Of a stretch of 64,000 nt of DNA, positions 53,135 through 62,443 are shown in pieces; the stretch's first letter is position 1; every line of letters starts with the position of its first letter. This stretch comes from JABJOR01 sp965603075 (GTDB lineage Bacteria > Pseudomonadota > Alphaproteobacteria > Rhodospirillales > Casp-alpha2): the NCBI GenBank assembly GCA_965603075.1, contig CBFDBO010000004.1, forward strand, positions 62,001 through 126,000. The letters run 5' to 3'. The notes beneath the pieces were generated by a model. The model searched no databases, had not been told where the DNA came from, and saw nothing but the letters and a program-made list of their open reading frames with translations. The translations under genes and the position numbers were made by a program.

Positions 53135-54104
53135 GGCCGTTTATACAAAAGTCACAGAAGAAGAACTAAGCGAATTCATAGCCCCCTATGATATCGGTAA
53201 GCTCGTGACTTGCAAAGGTATTGAAGAGGGCATTGAAAATACCAATTATAAAATCACCACCACCGATGGTCATTATATCTTAACTCTCTATGAAAAGCGC
53301 GTTGATTTACAAGATTTACCTTATTTTCTAGAACTGATGCAGCACCTTTCAAAAAACGGTATTGCCTGCCCCAAGCCATTGCAAACTTCAGATGGGACTC
53401 TGTCGGGGTTTTTATGTGCGCGTCCTGCGGCACTCTTCACTTTCTTGCCGGGCAACTGGCCACGAACCTTAACCCCCCATCACTGTCATGAATTGGGGGC
53501 ATGGCTTGCCAAATTACACAATGCGGGTCGTGGATTTGATAGCTTCCGTGCCAATAAATTATCCATTTCAAGCTGGCGGCCTCTATTAGAAACTTGCGAC
53601 CCTACCGCGAGAGATGATCTGGCAAAGGGATTATATGAAGATTTAACGGCTGAATTGGATTTTCTGGAGAAAAACTGGCCGGATCAATTACCAAGCGGCA
53701 TCATCCATGCTGATCTATTTCCCGATAATGCCTTTTTTGAGGGTGAGCGTTTATCGGGAATGATTGATTTTTACTTCGCTTGTAATGATAGCTTTGCCTA
53801 TGACTTAGCCATTTGTCTTAATGCTTGGTGCTTTGATGAGAACCATGAGTTTATTAAAGACCAAGCCGTAAAGTTGGTAGAAGGTTACACAAATGTCCGC
53901 TCTTTGAGCCGGTCGGAATTAAAAGCACTCCCTGTTCTCGCACGGGGGGCTGCAATACGTTTTATGCTAACGCGGTTATATGATTGGGTTAATACCCCAA
54001 GTGAGGCGACGGTAAATCGTAAATCCCCCTCAGAATTTCTAACGAAATTAAAATTTCACCAAACCATTACGACAGTTGAAGACTATGGAATAAGGAATAC
54101 TTGA
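53133..54104 (+). CDS. thrB: Homoserine kinase (ThrB, APH-fold type)
   Basis: A 323-aa kinase for homoserine in threonine synthesis, of the Pseudomonas/alphaproteobacterial type that shares the choline-kinase fold and not the GHMP fold. MAVYTKVTEEELSEFIAPYD and GIENTNYKI are the usual start. The catalytic site is IIHADLFPDNAFF (about residues 189-201) with SGMIDFYFACND. The ATG at 53133 has GGAG 6 nt upstream; the frame opens at 53109. rnhA follows with a 1-nt overlap. thrC lies 9 kb away. Confidence 0.93.
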   Translation: MAVYTKVTEEELSEFIAPYDIGKLVTCKGIEEGIENTNYKITTTDGHYILTLYEKRVDLQDLPYFLELMQHLSKNGIACPKPLQTSDGTLSGFLCARPAALFTFLPGNWPRTLTPHHCHELGAWLAKLHNAGRGFDSFRANKLSISSWRPLLETCDPTARDDLAKGLYEDLTAELDFLEKNWPDQLPSGIIHADLFPDNAFFEGERLSGMIDFYFACNDSFAYDLAICLNAWCFDENHEFIKDQAVKLVEGYTNVRSLSRSELKALPVLARGAAIRFMLTRLYDWVNTPSEATVNRKSPSEFLTKLKFHQTITTVEDYGIRNT

Positions 54105-54562
54105 TGAGTGATGATGCGCAAAAATCTTTGGCGATGTTTACCGATGGTTCGTGTTTGGGAAACCCTGGTCCCGGTGGTTGGGGCGCGATCTTACGGTTTG
54201 GTGGGGTGGACAAAGAATTATCCGGTGGTGAAGATAATACCACAAACAATCGCATGGAATTGCTGGCAGTGATCAAAGGTCTTGAGGCCCTGACCCGGAA
54301 AATTAAAGTTGATGTCTATACCGATAGCACTTATGTCCGCGATGGTATTACCAAATGGATCCATAATTGGAAACGCAACGGCTGGAAAACGTCGGCTAAA
54401 AAGCCCGTAAAGAATGACGACTTATGGCGCATGCTGGATGAGATGATGAAAAAACACGATGTCACCTTACACTGGGTCAAAGGTCACGCAGGACACCCCG
54501 AAAATGAACGGGCAGATGATCTTGCAAGATTTGCGGCCGAAGAAATAAAAAGGACGGGTTAA
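54104..54562 (+). CDS. rnhA: Ribonuclease HI
   Basis: A 152-aa RNase H that cuts RNA in RNA:DNA hybrids. Catalytic acids are visible: Asp in MFTDGSCLGNPGPGGW (about residue 14), Glu in NNRMELLAVI (about 51), Asp in VYTDSTYV (about 73) and Asp in NERADDLA. The ATG overlaps the thrB TGA by 1 nt. The thrB-rnhA order is common in Alphaproteobacteria. Confidence 0.95.
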   Translation: MSDDAQKSLAMFTDGSCLGNPGPGGWGAILRFGGVDKELSGGEDNTTNNRMELLAVIKGLEALTRKIKVDVYTDSTYVRDGITKWIHNWKRNGWKTSAKKPVKNDDLWRMLDEMMKKHDVTLHWVKGHAGHPENERADDLARFAAEEIKRTG

Positions 54563-54564
54563 AT

Positions 54565-55524
54565 ATGGCTATTCTTATTGCCATCATGATGAAAGATTGG
54601 GAACGGCCCGAATGGGTGCGGGATCAAATCTCACCGGCGTTGCCGGGTGTGGATATTCATTGTTATCCTGAAATTGACCCGGGAAGTAACCCGGAATTTG
54701 AACAGGCAGATGATATCGAGGTTTTAATTTGCGATAAAGTCCCCGAAGGACTCGTGGGGCAATTGCCTAATCTAAAGTTTATCCAAAAACTGGGCGCGGG
54801 GGTCGAGACCATGGTTCGCGAACCAGACCTTGGATCCGATGTTCGCATCAGCCGTTTGAAACCGATTTCTGCCGCCCGCGAAATTACAGAATATTGTTTG
54901 CTCTATGTGCTACGTGAGCATCGTCACGCACGACAATACGCAGCAAACCAAACGATAAAGCGTTGGAAGGCGTACGCGCCAACCTTGACCACCCAGGTAA
55001 CGGTTGGCGTCTTGGGGTTGGGCCATATTGGTGGACGCATTGCACGTACTTTCGCAGGATTGGATTTCAAGACGCTAGGTTGGAGCCGGTTCCAAAAAGA
55101 AATCAAAGGCGTTGAAACCTTTACAGGTAATGATGGATTGCAAACAATCTTATCTCAAAGCGATTTCGTTGTTTCTATCTTGCCATCAACGGCACTTACG
55201 TGCGGGTTAATGGACGCCGAGATGTTTACGCATTTCAAGCCAGGGGCAACGTTAATCAATGTTGGACGGGGTGATTTAATCGTCGATGAAGACTTGATTA
55301 CAGCATTGAGCACCAATCAAATAGGACATGCCGTATTGGATGTTTTCCACAAGGAACCCCCACCGGATGACCACCCATTTTGGCCCCATCCGGACGTTAC
55401 CATCACACCCCATGTTTCAGGTTGGAATGTTGTTGATGGCATCGATGATGTTGTGGAAAATTATAAACGGTTAAAGGCTGGTGAACCGCTGCTCCACGAA
55501 ATAAATCGTGAAGCAGGGTATTGA
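54565..55524 (+). CDS. D-2-hydroxyacid dehydrogenase, GhrA-like
   Basis: A 319-aa NAD(P)-dependent reductase of the glyoxylate/hydroxypyruvate reductase A group. VGVLGLGHIGGRIARTFAGL is the nucleotide-binding motif. The catalytic Arg lies in INVGRGDLIVDEDL, followed by a Glu/His pair toward the end (HKEPPPDDHPFWPHPDVTI, then TPHVSGW). Starts 2 nt after rnhA and is probably in the thrB operon. The exact substrate is uncertain. Confidence 0.9.
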   Translation: MAILIAIMMKDWERPEWVRDQISPALPGVDIHCYPEIDPGSNPEFEQADDIEVLICDKVPEGLVGQLPNLKFIQKLGAGVETMVREPDLGSDVRISRLKPISAAREITEYCLLYVLREHRHARQYAANQTIKRWKAYAPTLTTQVTVGVLGLGHIGGRIARTFAGLDFKTLGWSRFQKEIKGVETFTGNDGLQTILSQSDFVVSILPSTALTCGLMDAEMFTHFKPGATLINVGRGDLIVDEDLITALSTNQIGHAVLDVFHKEPPPDDHPFWPHPDVTITPHVSGWNVVDGIDDVVENYKRLKAGEPLLHEINREAGY

Positions 55525-55531
55525 AAATGAG

Positions 55532-55570
55532 CCTTAGAAATTAACCCTAGAGATTAACCCTAGAGATTAG
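55532..55570. repeat. 13-bp tandem repeat, three copies, over the peroxiredoxin stop
   Basis: CCTTAGAAATTAA, CCCTAGAGATTAA and CCCTAGAGATTAG are adjacent. The last copy contains the TAG stop and final codons of the minus-strand peroxiredoxin gene. The period is not a multiple of 3 and the other two copies lie outside the gene. Confidence 0.9.
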
Positions 55571-56039
55571 CAAGCATATGGTCGGCGCTGGTCACTTCAA
55601 AGCCACCATCTGATTCTAAATTGAGTGTTTCGACCACGCCATCATTGACGACCATAGAGAAGCGGCGACACCGCATGCCGTACCCTTTGGCACTGATATC
55701 AACTTCAAGACCAGCGGCTTTGGTGAATTCCAGATTGCCATCGCTGGCCATGATAATTTTATCACCGACACCTTGATCAACACCCCATGCCCCCATAACC
55801 CACGAGTCATTAACAGAAACGCACATGATCGCCTCTATACCTTTGGCGGCAAGGGCATCGGCATTGGCTAAAAAGCCGGGGACATGACTGGCTGAGCATG
55901 TTGGTGTGAAGGCGCCCGGCAGACCGAAGACAGCTACTTTTTTGCCCGCGTAAATAGAAGTTGAGGCTACCGCTACGACGCCGTCTTCGCCAAGGGTAAA
56001 TAATGTTGTTTCCGGTACGTTTTGGCCAACAGCGATCAT
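55560..56039 (-). CDS. Peroxiredoxin, Prx5/glutaredoxin-dependent type
   Basis: A 159-aa thiol peroxidase. The peroxidatic Cys is C48 in PGAFTPTCSASHVPGF. SVNDSWVMGAWG and the late MRCRRFSMVVNDGVV fit the AhpE/Prx5 group, which reduces H2O2 or alkyl peroxides using glutathione or glutaredoxin. The stop is part of a 13-bp repeat array. Monocistronic on the minus strand. Confidence 0.93.
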   Translation of the reverse strand: MIAVGQNVPETTLFTLGEDGVVAVASTSIYAGKKVAVFGLPGAFTPTCSASHVPGFLANADALAAKGIEAIMCVSVNDSWVMGAWGVDQGVGDKIIMASDGNLEFTKAAGLEVDISAKGYGMRCRRFSMVVNDGVVETLNLESDGGFEVTSADHMLANL

Positions 56040-56113
56040 TGGAATTCTCCTTAAATTATAAATCTGTGAGGGCGCAACTTAGATGTGTTCTAAATTAATA
56101 ACAACACCCTAAA

Positions 56114-58366
56114 TCACCCCTTTGCGGCATTTAACGCTTCTATTACAGTATCGATTGTGAGCAGTTCAGGTAAAGCAATACCCTGTGGCGCGGCGGGGCC
56201 ATAGACCGCATTAAACGGTATGCCATAACGTTGGAATGTTGCAAGATACGTTGATATTTCTTTGTTGGGCAACGTCCAATCGGCTTGCATGGGGGAAATA
56301 TTTTCTGACGTAAGTTGTGCAAAGACCTCATCATCATACAAAACAAACTTTTTATTTACCTGACACGTAATACACCAATCAGCCGTAACATCGACAAATA
56401 CCACTTGCCCTTTTTGGGTGTGGGCGTCAATGACAGTTTGATCAAAGGGCAGCCAAAGTTGATCAAGCGGTTTTATGCTTGCGATCTCATTGGTGGCATT
56501 CTTAAGGACAAAGGGTGTTGCCAGAGAAAAAATAACCAAACTAAGGACCGCTATTCGATTTATTCTGCTTATTCTGGGGGATAATTTTTTAAATCGGTGC
56601 GCACCATATAAGATGATAACGATACACAGAATAAACCCACCTGTTATAATCGTCCCAAGTTCACCGATCTGAAAGACCAAAACAGATAATAACCAAATTG
56701 TGGTTCCCAGCAGGGCGACACCAAGGACCCGTTGCAATGTAACCATCCATTGCCCGGGTTTGGGCAGGGCGCTGGCCATTCGCGGTGCAGCAGCGACGAT
56801 TAGATACGGGGTGGAAAGACCCAATCCAAGAACAAAAAATATACCCATTATCTCAACGGTGCCCCGTGATAGGGCAAAGCCCACGGCAGTACCCAAAAAG
56901 GGAGCAGAACAGGGCGTCGCCAATAGCGTTGCCAACATTCCCGTCGCAAAATGCCCCCTTAAACCACCCCCGCTTGATTTGTTTAAGGCGGCATCATTGA
57001 ACTTGCTGGGTAAGTTGAATTCAAACCATCCTAATAAATTACAAGCAAATAAGGTGATGATGAGAGCCATTGAAATCAAGAACCATGGGTGCTGGAATTG
57101 AATACCCCAGCCAATAGTAGCCCCGGATAGTTTTAATAAAGCGAGAATACCGGCAATAATCATAAATGATGTGATGATACCCGCTGCCGATGCCAAGAAA
57201 CTCTTCCGAATGGTACCCGTATCAGAACCGCCGTGTTTGATGACCCCTAATAATTTTATGGATAGCACGGGTAGGACACAGGGCATGATATTCAGAATTA
57301 AACCGCCCATAAATGCGATGGCTAGAATGGCGAGTATTGTATAACCGGGGTTTGAGGATGGTGAAGCCTTTGAGGGTAAGACGGGGGAACTTGCCGAAGC
57401 AGGGGTGAGTGATAACGTTTTTTCTCCGGATCGATTACGATCTATTATTGTCGCAGTGATAATTGTGCCGTCGGTTATCTGGTCCGGTTCAGCATCAAAT
57501 ACTTCAACAAATAAATCGGCTCGGCGGCCACCATCACGAAGCGTTACTTTTGGTTTGCCATAGGCAATGCCAGCCGGGCCTTCCATAAACACATCGGGGT
57601 TAATGAAGGGCAGTCCTTCTAGACTAGAGAGGGTAATGCCAATGGTTGGATTGCTATTTTGGTTGGCCGGGTAAAGGGTTGCGTCCTCAAAGGTAATACC
57701 GTGGGCCACCCCATCGCCGGGGACACGGACGGTATATTTGTTGATTAAATGGGCAAATGTACTGGGGCTGGCATCACCAGAAGGTAGCGACAGGGATAGA
57801 TCGACCAACAAGGGAATACAAATATCGGCGCAAACGAGGAAATCTACCTCGCCCGATAATGTTACGGGCAAGTCAACATTTTGGGGGGTGACATGAAGGG
57901 GGTAAACCACTTCATGTTTGTAACCCAATGTTTCAAATCCCAGAACAGAAAACCGGACAGGGGCCGGCCATAGCATCGTGGCATTGGCGACATTCTCTGA
58001 CGTTGCCCATTGCGATGTGGGGGGGTATCCCGCATCCCCGGCGGACCGCCAATATACTTTCCAATTCTCAGCGAGTTGAAATTCCAGTCCAAAAATTAGC
58101 GGATAGTTTGCGCCTTTTTCGCCCGTATTACTGGTGTTGCTGGCAGCTATGAGCCGAACGGATACAAACTCTTCATCGACCCACGGTGATGATGCCTGTG
58201 ATGATGCCTGTGGGGATGAGGTCACTTGTGCCTTTGCCGTGTGCAGGGACGTTAATAAAATTAGGGGCGTTAATAAAATTAGGCATAATGCTAAAAGATT
58301 GAAAAACGCCAAAAAGAGGCGAAAGTCAGATATTCTTTTTATCGAAAATGGGAAAAATTTAGACAT
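56114..58366 (-). CDS. DsbD/ScsB-type thiol:disulfide interchange protein
   Basis: About 750 aa. A signal-like N terminus is followed by an exported N-terminal domain (about 60-330) with VCADICIPLLVDL, where Cys would take part in thiol exchange. The central membrane domain of about eight helices has MPCVLPVLSIKLLG and TPCSAPFLGTAVG, the electron-conducting Cys pair. The C-terminal thioredoxin-like domain has DVTADWCITCQVNK (C-x2-C). It carries reducing power from the cytoplasm to periplasmic partners. The ATG at 58366 is preferred over a GTG at 58375. The signal segment and the following linker both contain tandem duplications. Confidence 0.92.
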   Translation of the reverse strand: MSKFFPFSIKRISDFRLFLAFFNLLALCLILLTPLILLTSLHTAKAQVTSSPQASSQASSPWVDEEFVSVRLIAASNTSNTGEKGANYPLIFGLEFQLAENWKVYWRSAGDAGYPPTSQWATSENVANATMLWPAPVRFSVLGFETLGYKHEVVYPLHVTPQNVDLPVTLSGEVDFLVCADICIPLLVDLSLSLPSGDASPSTFAHLINKYTVRVPGDGVAHGITFEDATLYPANQNSNPTIGITLSSLEGLPFINPDVFMEGPAGIAYGKPKVTLRDGGRRADLFVEVFDAEPDQITDGTIITATIIDRNRSGEKTLSLTPASASSPVLPSKASPSSNPGYTILAILAIAFMGGLILNIMPCVLPVLSIKLLGVIKHGGSDTGTIRKSFLASAAGIITSFMIIAGILALLKLSGATIGWGIQFQHPWFLISMALIITLFACNLLGWFEFNLPSKFNDAALNKSSGGGLRGHFATGMLATLLATPCSAPFLGTAVGFALSRGTVEIMGIFFVLGLGLSTPYLIVAAAPRMASALPKPGQWMVTLQRVLGVALLGTTIWLLSVLVFQIGELGTIITGGFILCIVIILYGAHRFKKLSPRISRINRIAVLSLVIFSLATPFVLKNATNEIASIKPLDQLWLPFDQTVIDAHTQKGQVVFVDVTADWCITCQVNKKFVLYDDEVFAQLTSENISPMQADWTLPNKEISTYLATFQRYGIPFNAVYGPAAPQGIALPELLTIDTVIEALNAAKG
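58188..58211. repeat. 12-bp perfect tandem duplication in the DsbD gene
   Basis: GATGATGCCTGT occurs twice back to back. On the minus strand it encodes a repeated QASS-like stretch just after the signal region. Confidence 0.9.
58245..58280. repeat. 18-bp tandem duplication in the DsbD signal sequence
   Basis: Two adjacent 18-mers (58245-58262 and 58263-58280) differ at a single base. On the minus strand they encode ILLTPL and ILLTSL, lengthening the hydrophobic core of the signal peptide by six residues. Confidence 0.92.
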
Positions 58367-58552
58367 TTTGCTCACAATTGCGTGAATTTAGGGCGAAAAA
58401 CACAAATTTATAAGGTATTTTATTAAAAACACTTGGACTGCGCGTATCACATGCATATCTCAGTATGGTATTATACACATGAAAGCAATAGTGTTGTTTT
58501 CCCTAAAGAATGTGGCTTTTTAAAGATAACGTGTTAGTAGGCTATTGGAAGA

Positions 58553-59146
58553 ATGAAAGACTTAAACGAACCTAAATCCCCAATTGAGGAGAGCTTGTAC
58601 CTGACCGGGCAACTGTTGGTGGCCATGCCGGGTATTGGCGATCCGCGGTTTGAGAAAACCGTGATATGTATCTGCGCCCACAGCGAAGAGGGGGCCATGG
58701 GATTGGTGGTTAACCGGGGGATCGATACGCTGACATTTCCTGACATGCTTGAACAATTGGACATTGTCCCCGCACCACTCGCCGATGAGATTCAAGTTCA
58801 TTTCGGCGGCCCGGTTGAGATTGGTCGTGGATTTGTTTTGCACTCACCGGAATACAGCCATGATGGTACCTTACAAGTGGATGGCGATATTGCCCTGACC
58901 GCGACCATTGATATTTTACGCGATATAGCTGATGGCGTAGGACCAAAGCACACTTTGTTGGCGCTCGGTTATGCGGGATGGGGGGCTGGACAATTGGATA
59001 TGGAAATTAAATCGAACGGTTGGTTAAGTGTCAAAGCCGATAACGAATTGGTGTTTGATACGGACATGGATTCAAAATGGGAACGCGCCATGGCAAAGAT
59101 TGGTATTGATCCGCGCATGCTTTCAGACGAAGCTGGGCATGCCTGA
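58553..59146 (+). CDS. YqgE/AlgH family protein
   Basis: A 197-aa protein of the conserved YqgE/AlgH family. LTGQLLVAMPGIGDPRFEKT at the start, GAMGLVVNRGI, VHFGGPVEIGRGFVLHS and ALGYAGWGAGQLDMEI are all family signatures. Its biochemical role is not firmly established. No signal or membrane segment. It diverges from the DsbD-type gene across 186 bp. Confidence 0.93.
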   Translation: MKDLNEPKSPIEESLYLTGQLLVAMPGIGDPRFEKTVICICAHSEEGAMGLVVNRGIDTLTFPDMLEQLDIVPAPLADEIQVHFGGPVEIGRGFVLHSPEYSHDGTLQVDGDIALTATIDILRDIADGVGPKHTLLALGYAGWGAGQLDMEIKSNGWLSVKADNELVFDTDMDSKWERAMAKIGIDPRMLSDEAGHA

Positions 59147-59188
59147 TTCGTCTTCATAGTTTACCCTTCCAGCAAAAAGAAGCCCCTT

Positions 59189-59494
59189 ATGAGCAATAAA
59201 AAATCAAAATCGTCACATTCATCAAAATCTTCCAATAATTCAGATGCCTTCATGCGCGATTTAATCGCTCGGATGGAAGCCAACCCCAACGCAGAGTCGT
59301 TAAATGATAACGTGATCATGCCGTTTGCCCTAGCCTTGGAAAAGGTCTGTGTGGCGCGCGGTTATTTGATTAATATTTTTGGGGAAAGCTCTAATATCGC
59401 AATCAGCTCACCTGAAGACGCTGAAACGATCTATCATTTGATAGAAGAGTATTTTGATAATTCGCAGGATGACCCAGCACCTAAGCTTGATTAG
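59189..59494 (+). CDS. Small protein of unknown function
   Basis: A 101-aa protein with a Ser/Lys-rich disordered start (about residues 1-18), then MRDLIARMEANPNAESLN, VIMPFALALEKVCVARGYLI and a Glu/Asp-rich C terminus. I do not recognise the family. AGAAG lies 6 nt before the ATG. It follows yqgE by 42 bp and may be in the same transcript. Confidence 0.7.
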   Translation: MSNKKSKSSHSSKSSNNSDAFMRDLIARMEANPNAESLNDNVIMPFALALEKVCVARGYLINIFGESSNIAISSPEDAETIYHLIEEYFDNSQDDPAPKLD

Positions 59495-59524
59495 CCATCC
59501 TGTGATTATTTCTGGTTTGTCAGT

Positions 59525-59611
59525 TTAAGAAGAATATTTCTGGGAAATACCAAAAATAATCGCCCCTATACCAACGATACTATAAATGATAATACCTGTA
59601 ATTGGGTCCAT
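59525..59611 (-). CDS. Candidate 28-aa membrane microprotein
   Basis: In the 274-bp gap after the 101-aa gene, the minus strand has an ATG at 59611 with AAGGAG 7 nt upstream and a TAA at 59527-59525. The product starts MDPITGIIIYSIVGIGAI and ends QKYSS, giving one hydrophobic helix of about 18 residues with a basic-polar tail. Size and shape fit small single-helix membrane proteins. The codons are not unusual for the window. Too short for standard gene finders; no homologue is known to me. Confidence 0.6.
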   Translation of the reverse strand: MDPITGIIIYSIVGIGAIIFGISQKYSS

Positions 59612-59768
59612 GACTTTGCTCCTTCAACACTATTAAAAACTTTTGTTCACCGAAACTGGCATCGGTTGATACCTAAATTTACCGTTAGGATATTAACAAA
59701 AGGTTATGAGAAGCAATATTGAGGGAAGAATTAAAAACTAATTATAGTTAATATTTCTATAAGGTTTT

Positions 59769-61025
59769 TTACGAAAATCGGGCCGCTGTTGTATCGTATG
59801 ATTCAAGGCCATCAATGGGGCCTAAGGCTGTTACCGTAAGGGGACTACTGATAATACGAGCCGCCGCCGCCATGACCGCATGTTCATCAACAGCATCGAC
59901 TTTGGCGATGACCTCGTCGACAGGAATGACGCGGTTGTAAACCAATAATTGGCGGGCGGATTGTTCACACCGTGAGGACGTGCTTTCCAAAGACATCAAA
60001 ATGCTGGCTTTAATTTGGGCACGTGCGCGCGTGATTTCCTCAAATGAAATGTCTTTGGTACTGCGAATTAATTCGTTGCAAATCAAGGGAACAACTTCGC
60101 TGATTTCCTGCTCGCCCGTTCCGGCGTAAATGCCAAAAATGCCGCCGTCCTGAAAAGAGGACATGAAGGAATAAACTGAATAAACCAACCCTTTGGCTTC
60201 GCGGATTTCTTGGAATAACCGTGATGACATGCCCCCGCCCAATAATGTGGCGTATATGGATCCAGCATAATAATCAGGGTCATCATAGGCAAAACCGTTG
60301 AAGCCTAATAGATAATGTATTTGTTCCAAGTCACGGGACTGTCGTAAATCGCCCCCATGATATGTGGATGCTTCAATTTTTCGGTCTGTCGTGGCGGGCA
60401 GTTCACTGAAAGCTTTGCTCGCTTGTGCAACGAAATCATCATGATCTATATTACCCGCGGCCGATACGACGATTGACGTCGGGGAATATTGTGCGGCCAT
60501 GTAATCGATTAGGGTGTCACGGGTAAATCCACTGACCAAATCGACGGTTCCTAAAACAGGGCGACCAACAGCTTGTCCCGGAAAGGCGGTTTCCTGAAAG
60601 AGATCAAAAACAATATCATCGGGTGTGTCATGGGATTGGTGAATTTCTTGTAAAATGACCGCTCGCTCACGATCCAACTCATCGTTGTCCATAACGGAGT
60701 GCTGTAAAATATCGGCGATGATGTCGAGTGCCAATGGGGTGTCTTCTTTTAACATTTTGGCGTAATAGGCCGTGTGTTCGCGTGATGTATAGGCATTTAC
60801 ATGACCGCCAACGGCTTCTATTTGGTTAGCGATATCGCGCGCTGTTCGGCGCTTGGTCCCTTTGAAGGCCATGTGCTCCAGCATATGGGAGATGCCGTTC
60901 AGTGAAGGATGTTCATGGCGCGCGCCCGCGTCAACCCACGCACCAACCGAAACCGTCTCAACCGTATTCATACTATCCGTTACAATGCGTAAGCCATTAT
61001 CTAACGTGGTCAGGCGAACGCTCAT
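59769..61025 (-). CDS. M16 family zinc protease, mitochondrial-processing-peptidase-like
   Basis: A 418-aa pitrilysin-family metallopeptidase. The inverted zinc motif HxxEH is H47, E50, H51 in HMLEHMAFKGT, with a downstream Glu in NDELDRERAVILQEI. GGGMSSRLFQEIREAKGLVY is the Gly-rich part typical of MPP-beta-like proteins. The gene starts inside the thrC end (4-nt overlap), a conserved alphaproteobacterial pairing. Confidence 0.94.
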   Translation of the reverse strand: MSVRLTTLDNGLRIVTDSMNTVETVSVGAWVDAGARHEHPSLNGISHMLEHMAFKGTKRRTARDIANQIEAVGGHVNAYTSREHTAYYAKMLKEDTPLALDIIADILQHSVMDNDELDRERAVILQEIHQSHDTPDDIVFDLFQETAFPGQAVGRPVLGTVDLVSGFTRDTLIDYMAAQYSPTSIVVSAAGNIDHDDFVAQASKAFSELPATTDRKIEASTYHGGDLRQSRDLEQIHYLLGFNGFAYDDPDYYAGSIYATLLGGGMSSRLFQEIREAKGLVYSVYSFMSSFQDGGIFGIYAGTGEQEISEVVPLICNELIRSTKDISFEEITRARAQIKASILMSLESTSSRCEQSARQLLVYNRVIPVDEVIAKVDAVDEHAVMAAAARIISSPLTVTALGPIDGLESYDTTAARFS

Positions 61026-62443
61026 ACGCTATTTCCTGATTTGGCGGTAATTGAATCGATGTAGTTTTCAACGGCGTTCAGATCATTTGGAAGAACCTCG
61101 TATTGTTCTTCCCGCTCCAATAAGTCCGACAAGCGTTCGGGGAGTTTTGGATTAATTCCTGTGGCGGATTTAACCGTGTCACCGAATTTCGCAGGGTGCG
61201 CGGTTGAAAGAACAATCATGGGAATAGACGTATCGCTCCGATGTTCACGGGCCGCCGCCATGGCGACCGCCGTATGCGGATCGATTAAATTAGCGGCTTC
61301 GTTATGGTGAACGCCATGATAGTGTTTAATTTCGGCTTTGACTTGGTCGTCGTCGTAGCGAGCCCCTTTAAAGAGATCAAGAGCTTCAAAAAGCTCCCCT
61401 TCGGTGACGCTGTATTGTCCGGTTTCTCTGAACCTATCCATCAATTGCGATACGCGATCCCCATCTCGTCCGGTTAATTCGAACAGCAGGCGTTCAAAAT
61501 TTGAAGAAATTTGAATGTCCATGCTTGGGCTGGTGGTGGCTTCAACCCCAGTCATTTTCATGGTGCCGGTATCAAAAAACCGGGTCAGGATGTCGTTGCT
61601 ATTGGAGGCCACCAGCAATTGTTTGATTGGAACCCCCATGCGCTTGGCGGCGTAACCCGCAAACACATTGCCAAAGTTCCCTGTTGGTACACAAAAAGAG
61701 ACCGGCTTGTCTGGTGCGCCCAATTTAGCTGCCGTTGTAATATAATAGACAATCTGCGCCATGATCCGCGCCCAGTTGATGGAATTCACCGCCGACAGGT
61801 GGTGACGTTCGCGGAAGGGGGTGTCACCGAACATGGCTTTAACCATGTCCTGACAATCATCAAAAGTACCTTCGAGGGCAATGTTGTGGACATTATGATC
61901 CAGAGCCGTGCTCATTTGGCGGCGTTGGACTTCTGAAACCCGACCTTTGGGATGCAGCATGAAAATATCAATGGCGTCTTTACCTTTGACCGCTTCAATG
62001 GCGGCGGAACCTGTATCACCCGATGTGGCGCCAACTATTGTGACGCGGGATTTTTTGCGGGCCAAAACATGATCAAACATCCCCCCCAAGAATTGCATCG
62101 CGACATCTTTGAAAGCCAGGGTCGGTCCGTGAAATAATTCCATCAGCCAAAGGTTATTCCCGATATCACGAAGGGGGGCAGGGCTTTCACTGTCGAAGGT
62201 GCTATAGGCTTTTTCGATAATGGGTAATAGATCATCATCACTGATCACATCACCACAGAATAAACGCATGACTTTAAAGGCGACTTGGTCATAGGGCATG
62301 TCTTTGAATGATTTGAGCATATCGTCGGTTAAGACAGGCCATTCTTCGGGCACATACAATCCGCCATCAGATGCAAGCCCGGTTAAAAGGACTTCGTCAA
62401 AGGAAAGAGCAGGGGCTTTACCGCGCGTACTGATGAATTTCAC
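61022..62443 (-). CDS. thrC: Threonine synthase
   Basis: A 473-aa fold-type II PLP enzyme converting O-phosphohomoserine to threonine. FISTRGKAPALSFDEVLLTG is the usual start; the PLP Lys is in FHGPTLAFKDVAMQFLGG near residue 113; VGATSGDTGSAAIEAVKGK binds phosphate. I chose the GTG at 62443 because homologues start MKFISTRG; the frame runs to a TTG at 62470 without support. Coupled to the M16 protease gene. Confidence 0.94.
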   Translation of the reverse strand: MKFISTRGKAPALSFDEVLLTGLASDGGLYVPEEWPVLTDDMLKSFKDMPYDQVAFKVMRLFCGDVISDDDLLPIIEKAYSTFDSESPAPLRDIGNNLWLMELFHGPTLAFKDVAMQFLGGMFDHVLARKKSRVTIVGATSGDTGSAAIEAVKGKDAIDIFMLHPKGRVSEVQRRQMSTALDHNVHNIALEGTFDDCQDMVKAMFGDTPFRERHHLSAVNSINWARIMAQIVYYITTAAKLGAPDKPVSFCVPTGNFGNVFAGYAAKRMGVPIKQLLVASNSNDILTRFFDTGTMKMTGVEATTSPSMDIQISSNFERLLFELTGRDGDRVSQLMDRFRETGQYSVTEGELFEALDLFKGARYDDDQVKAEIKHYHGVHHNEAANLIDPHTAVAMAAAREHRSDTSIPMIVLSTAHPAKFGDTVKSATGINPKLPERLSDLLEREEQYEVLPNDLNAVENYIDSITAKSGNSV

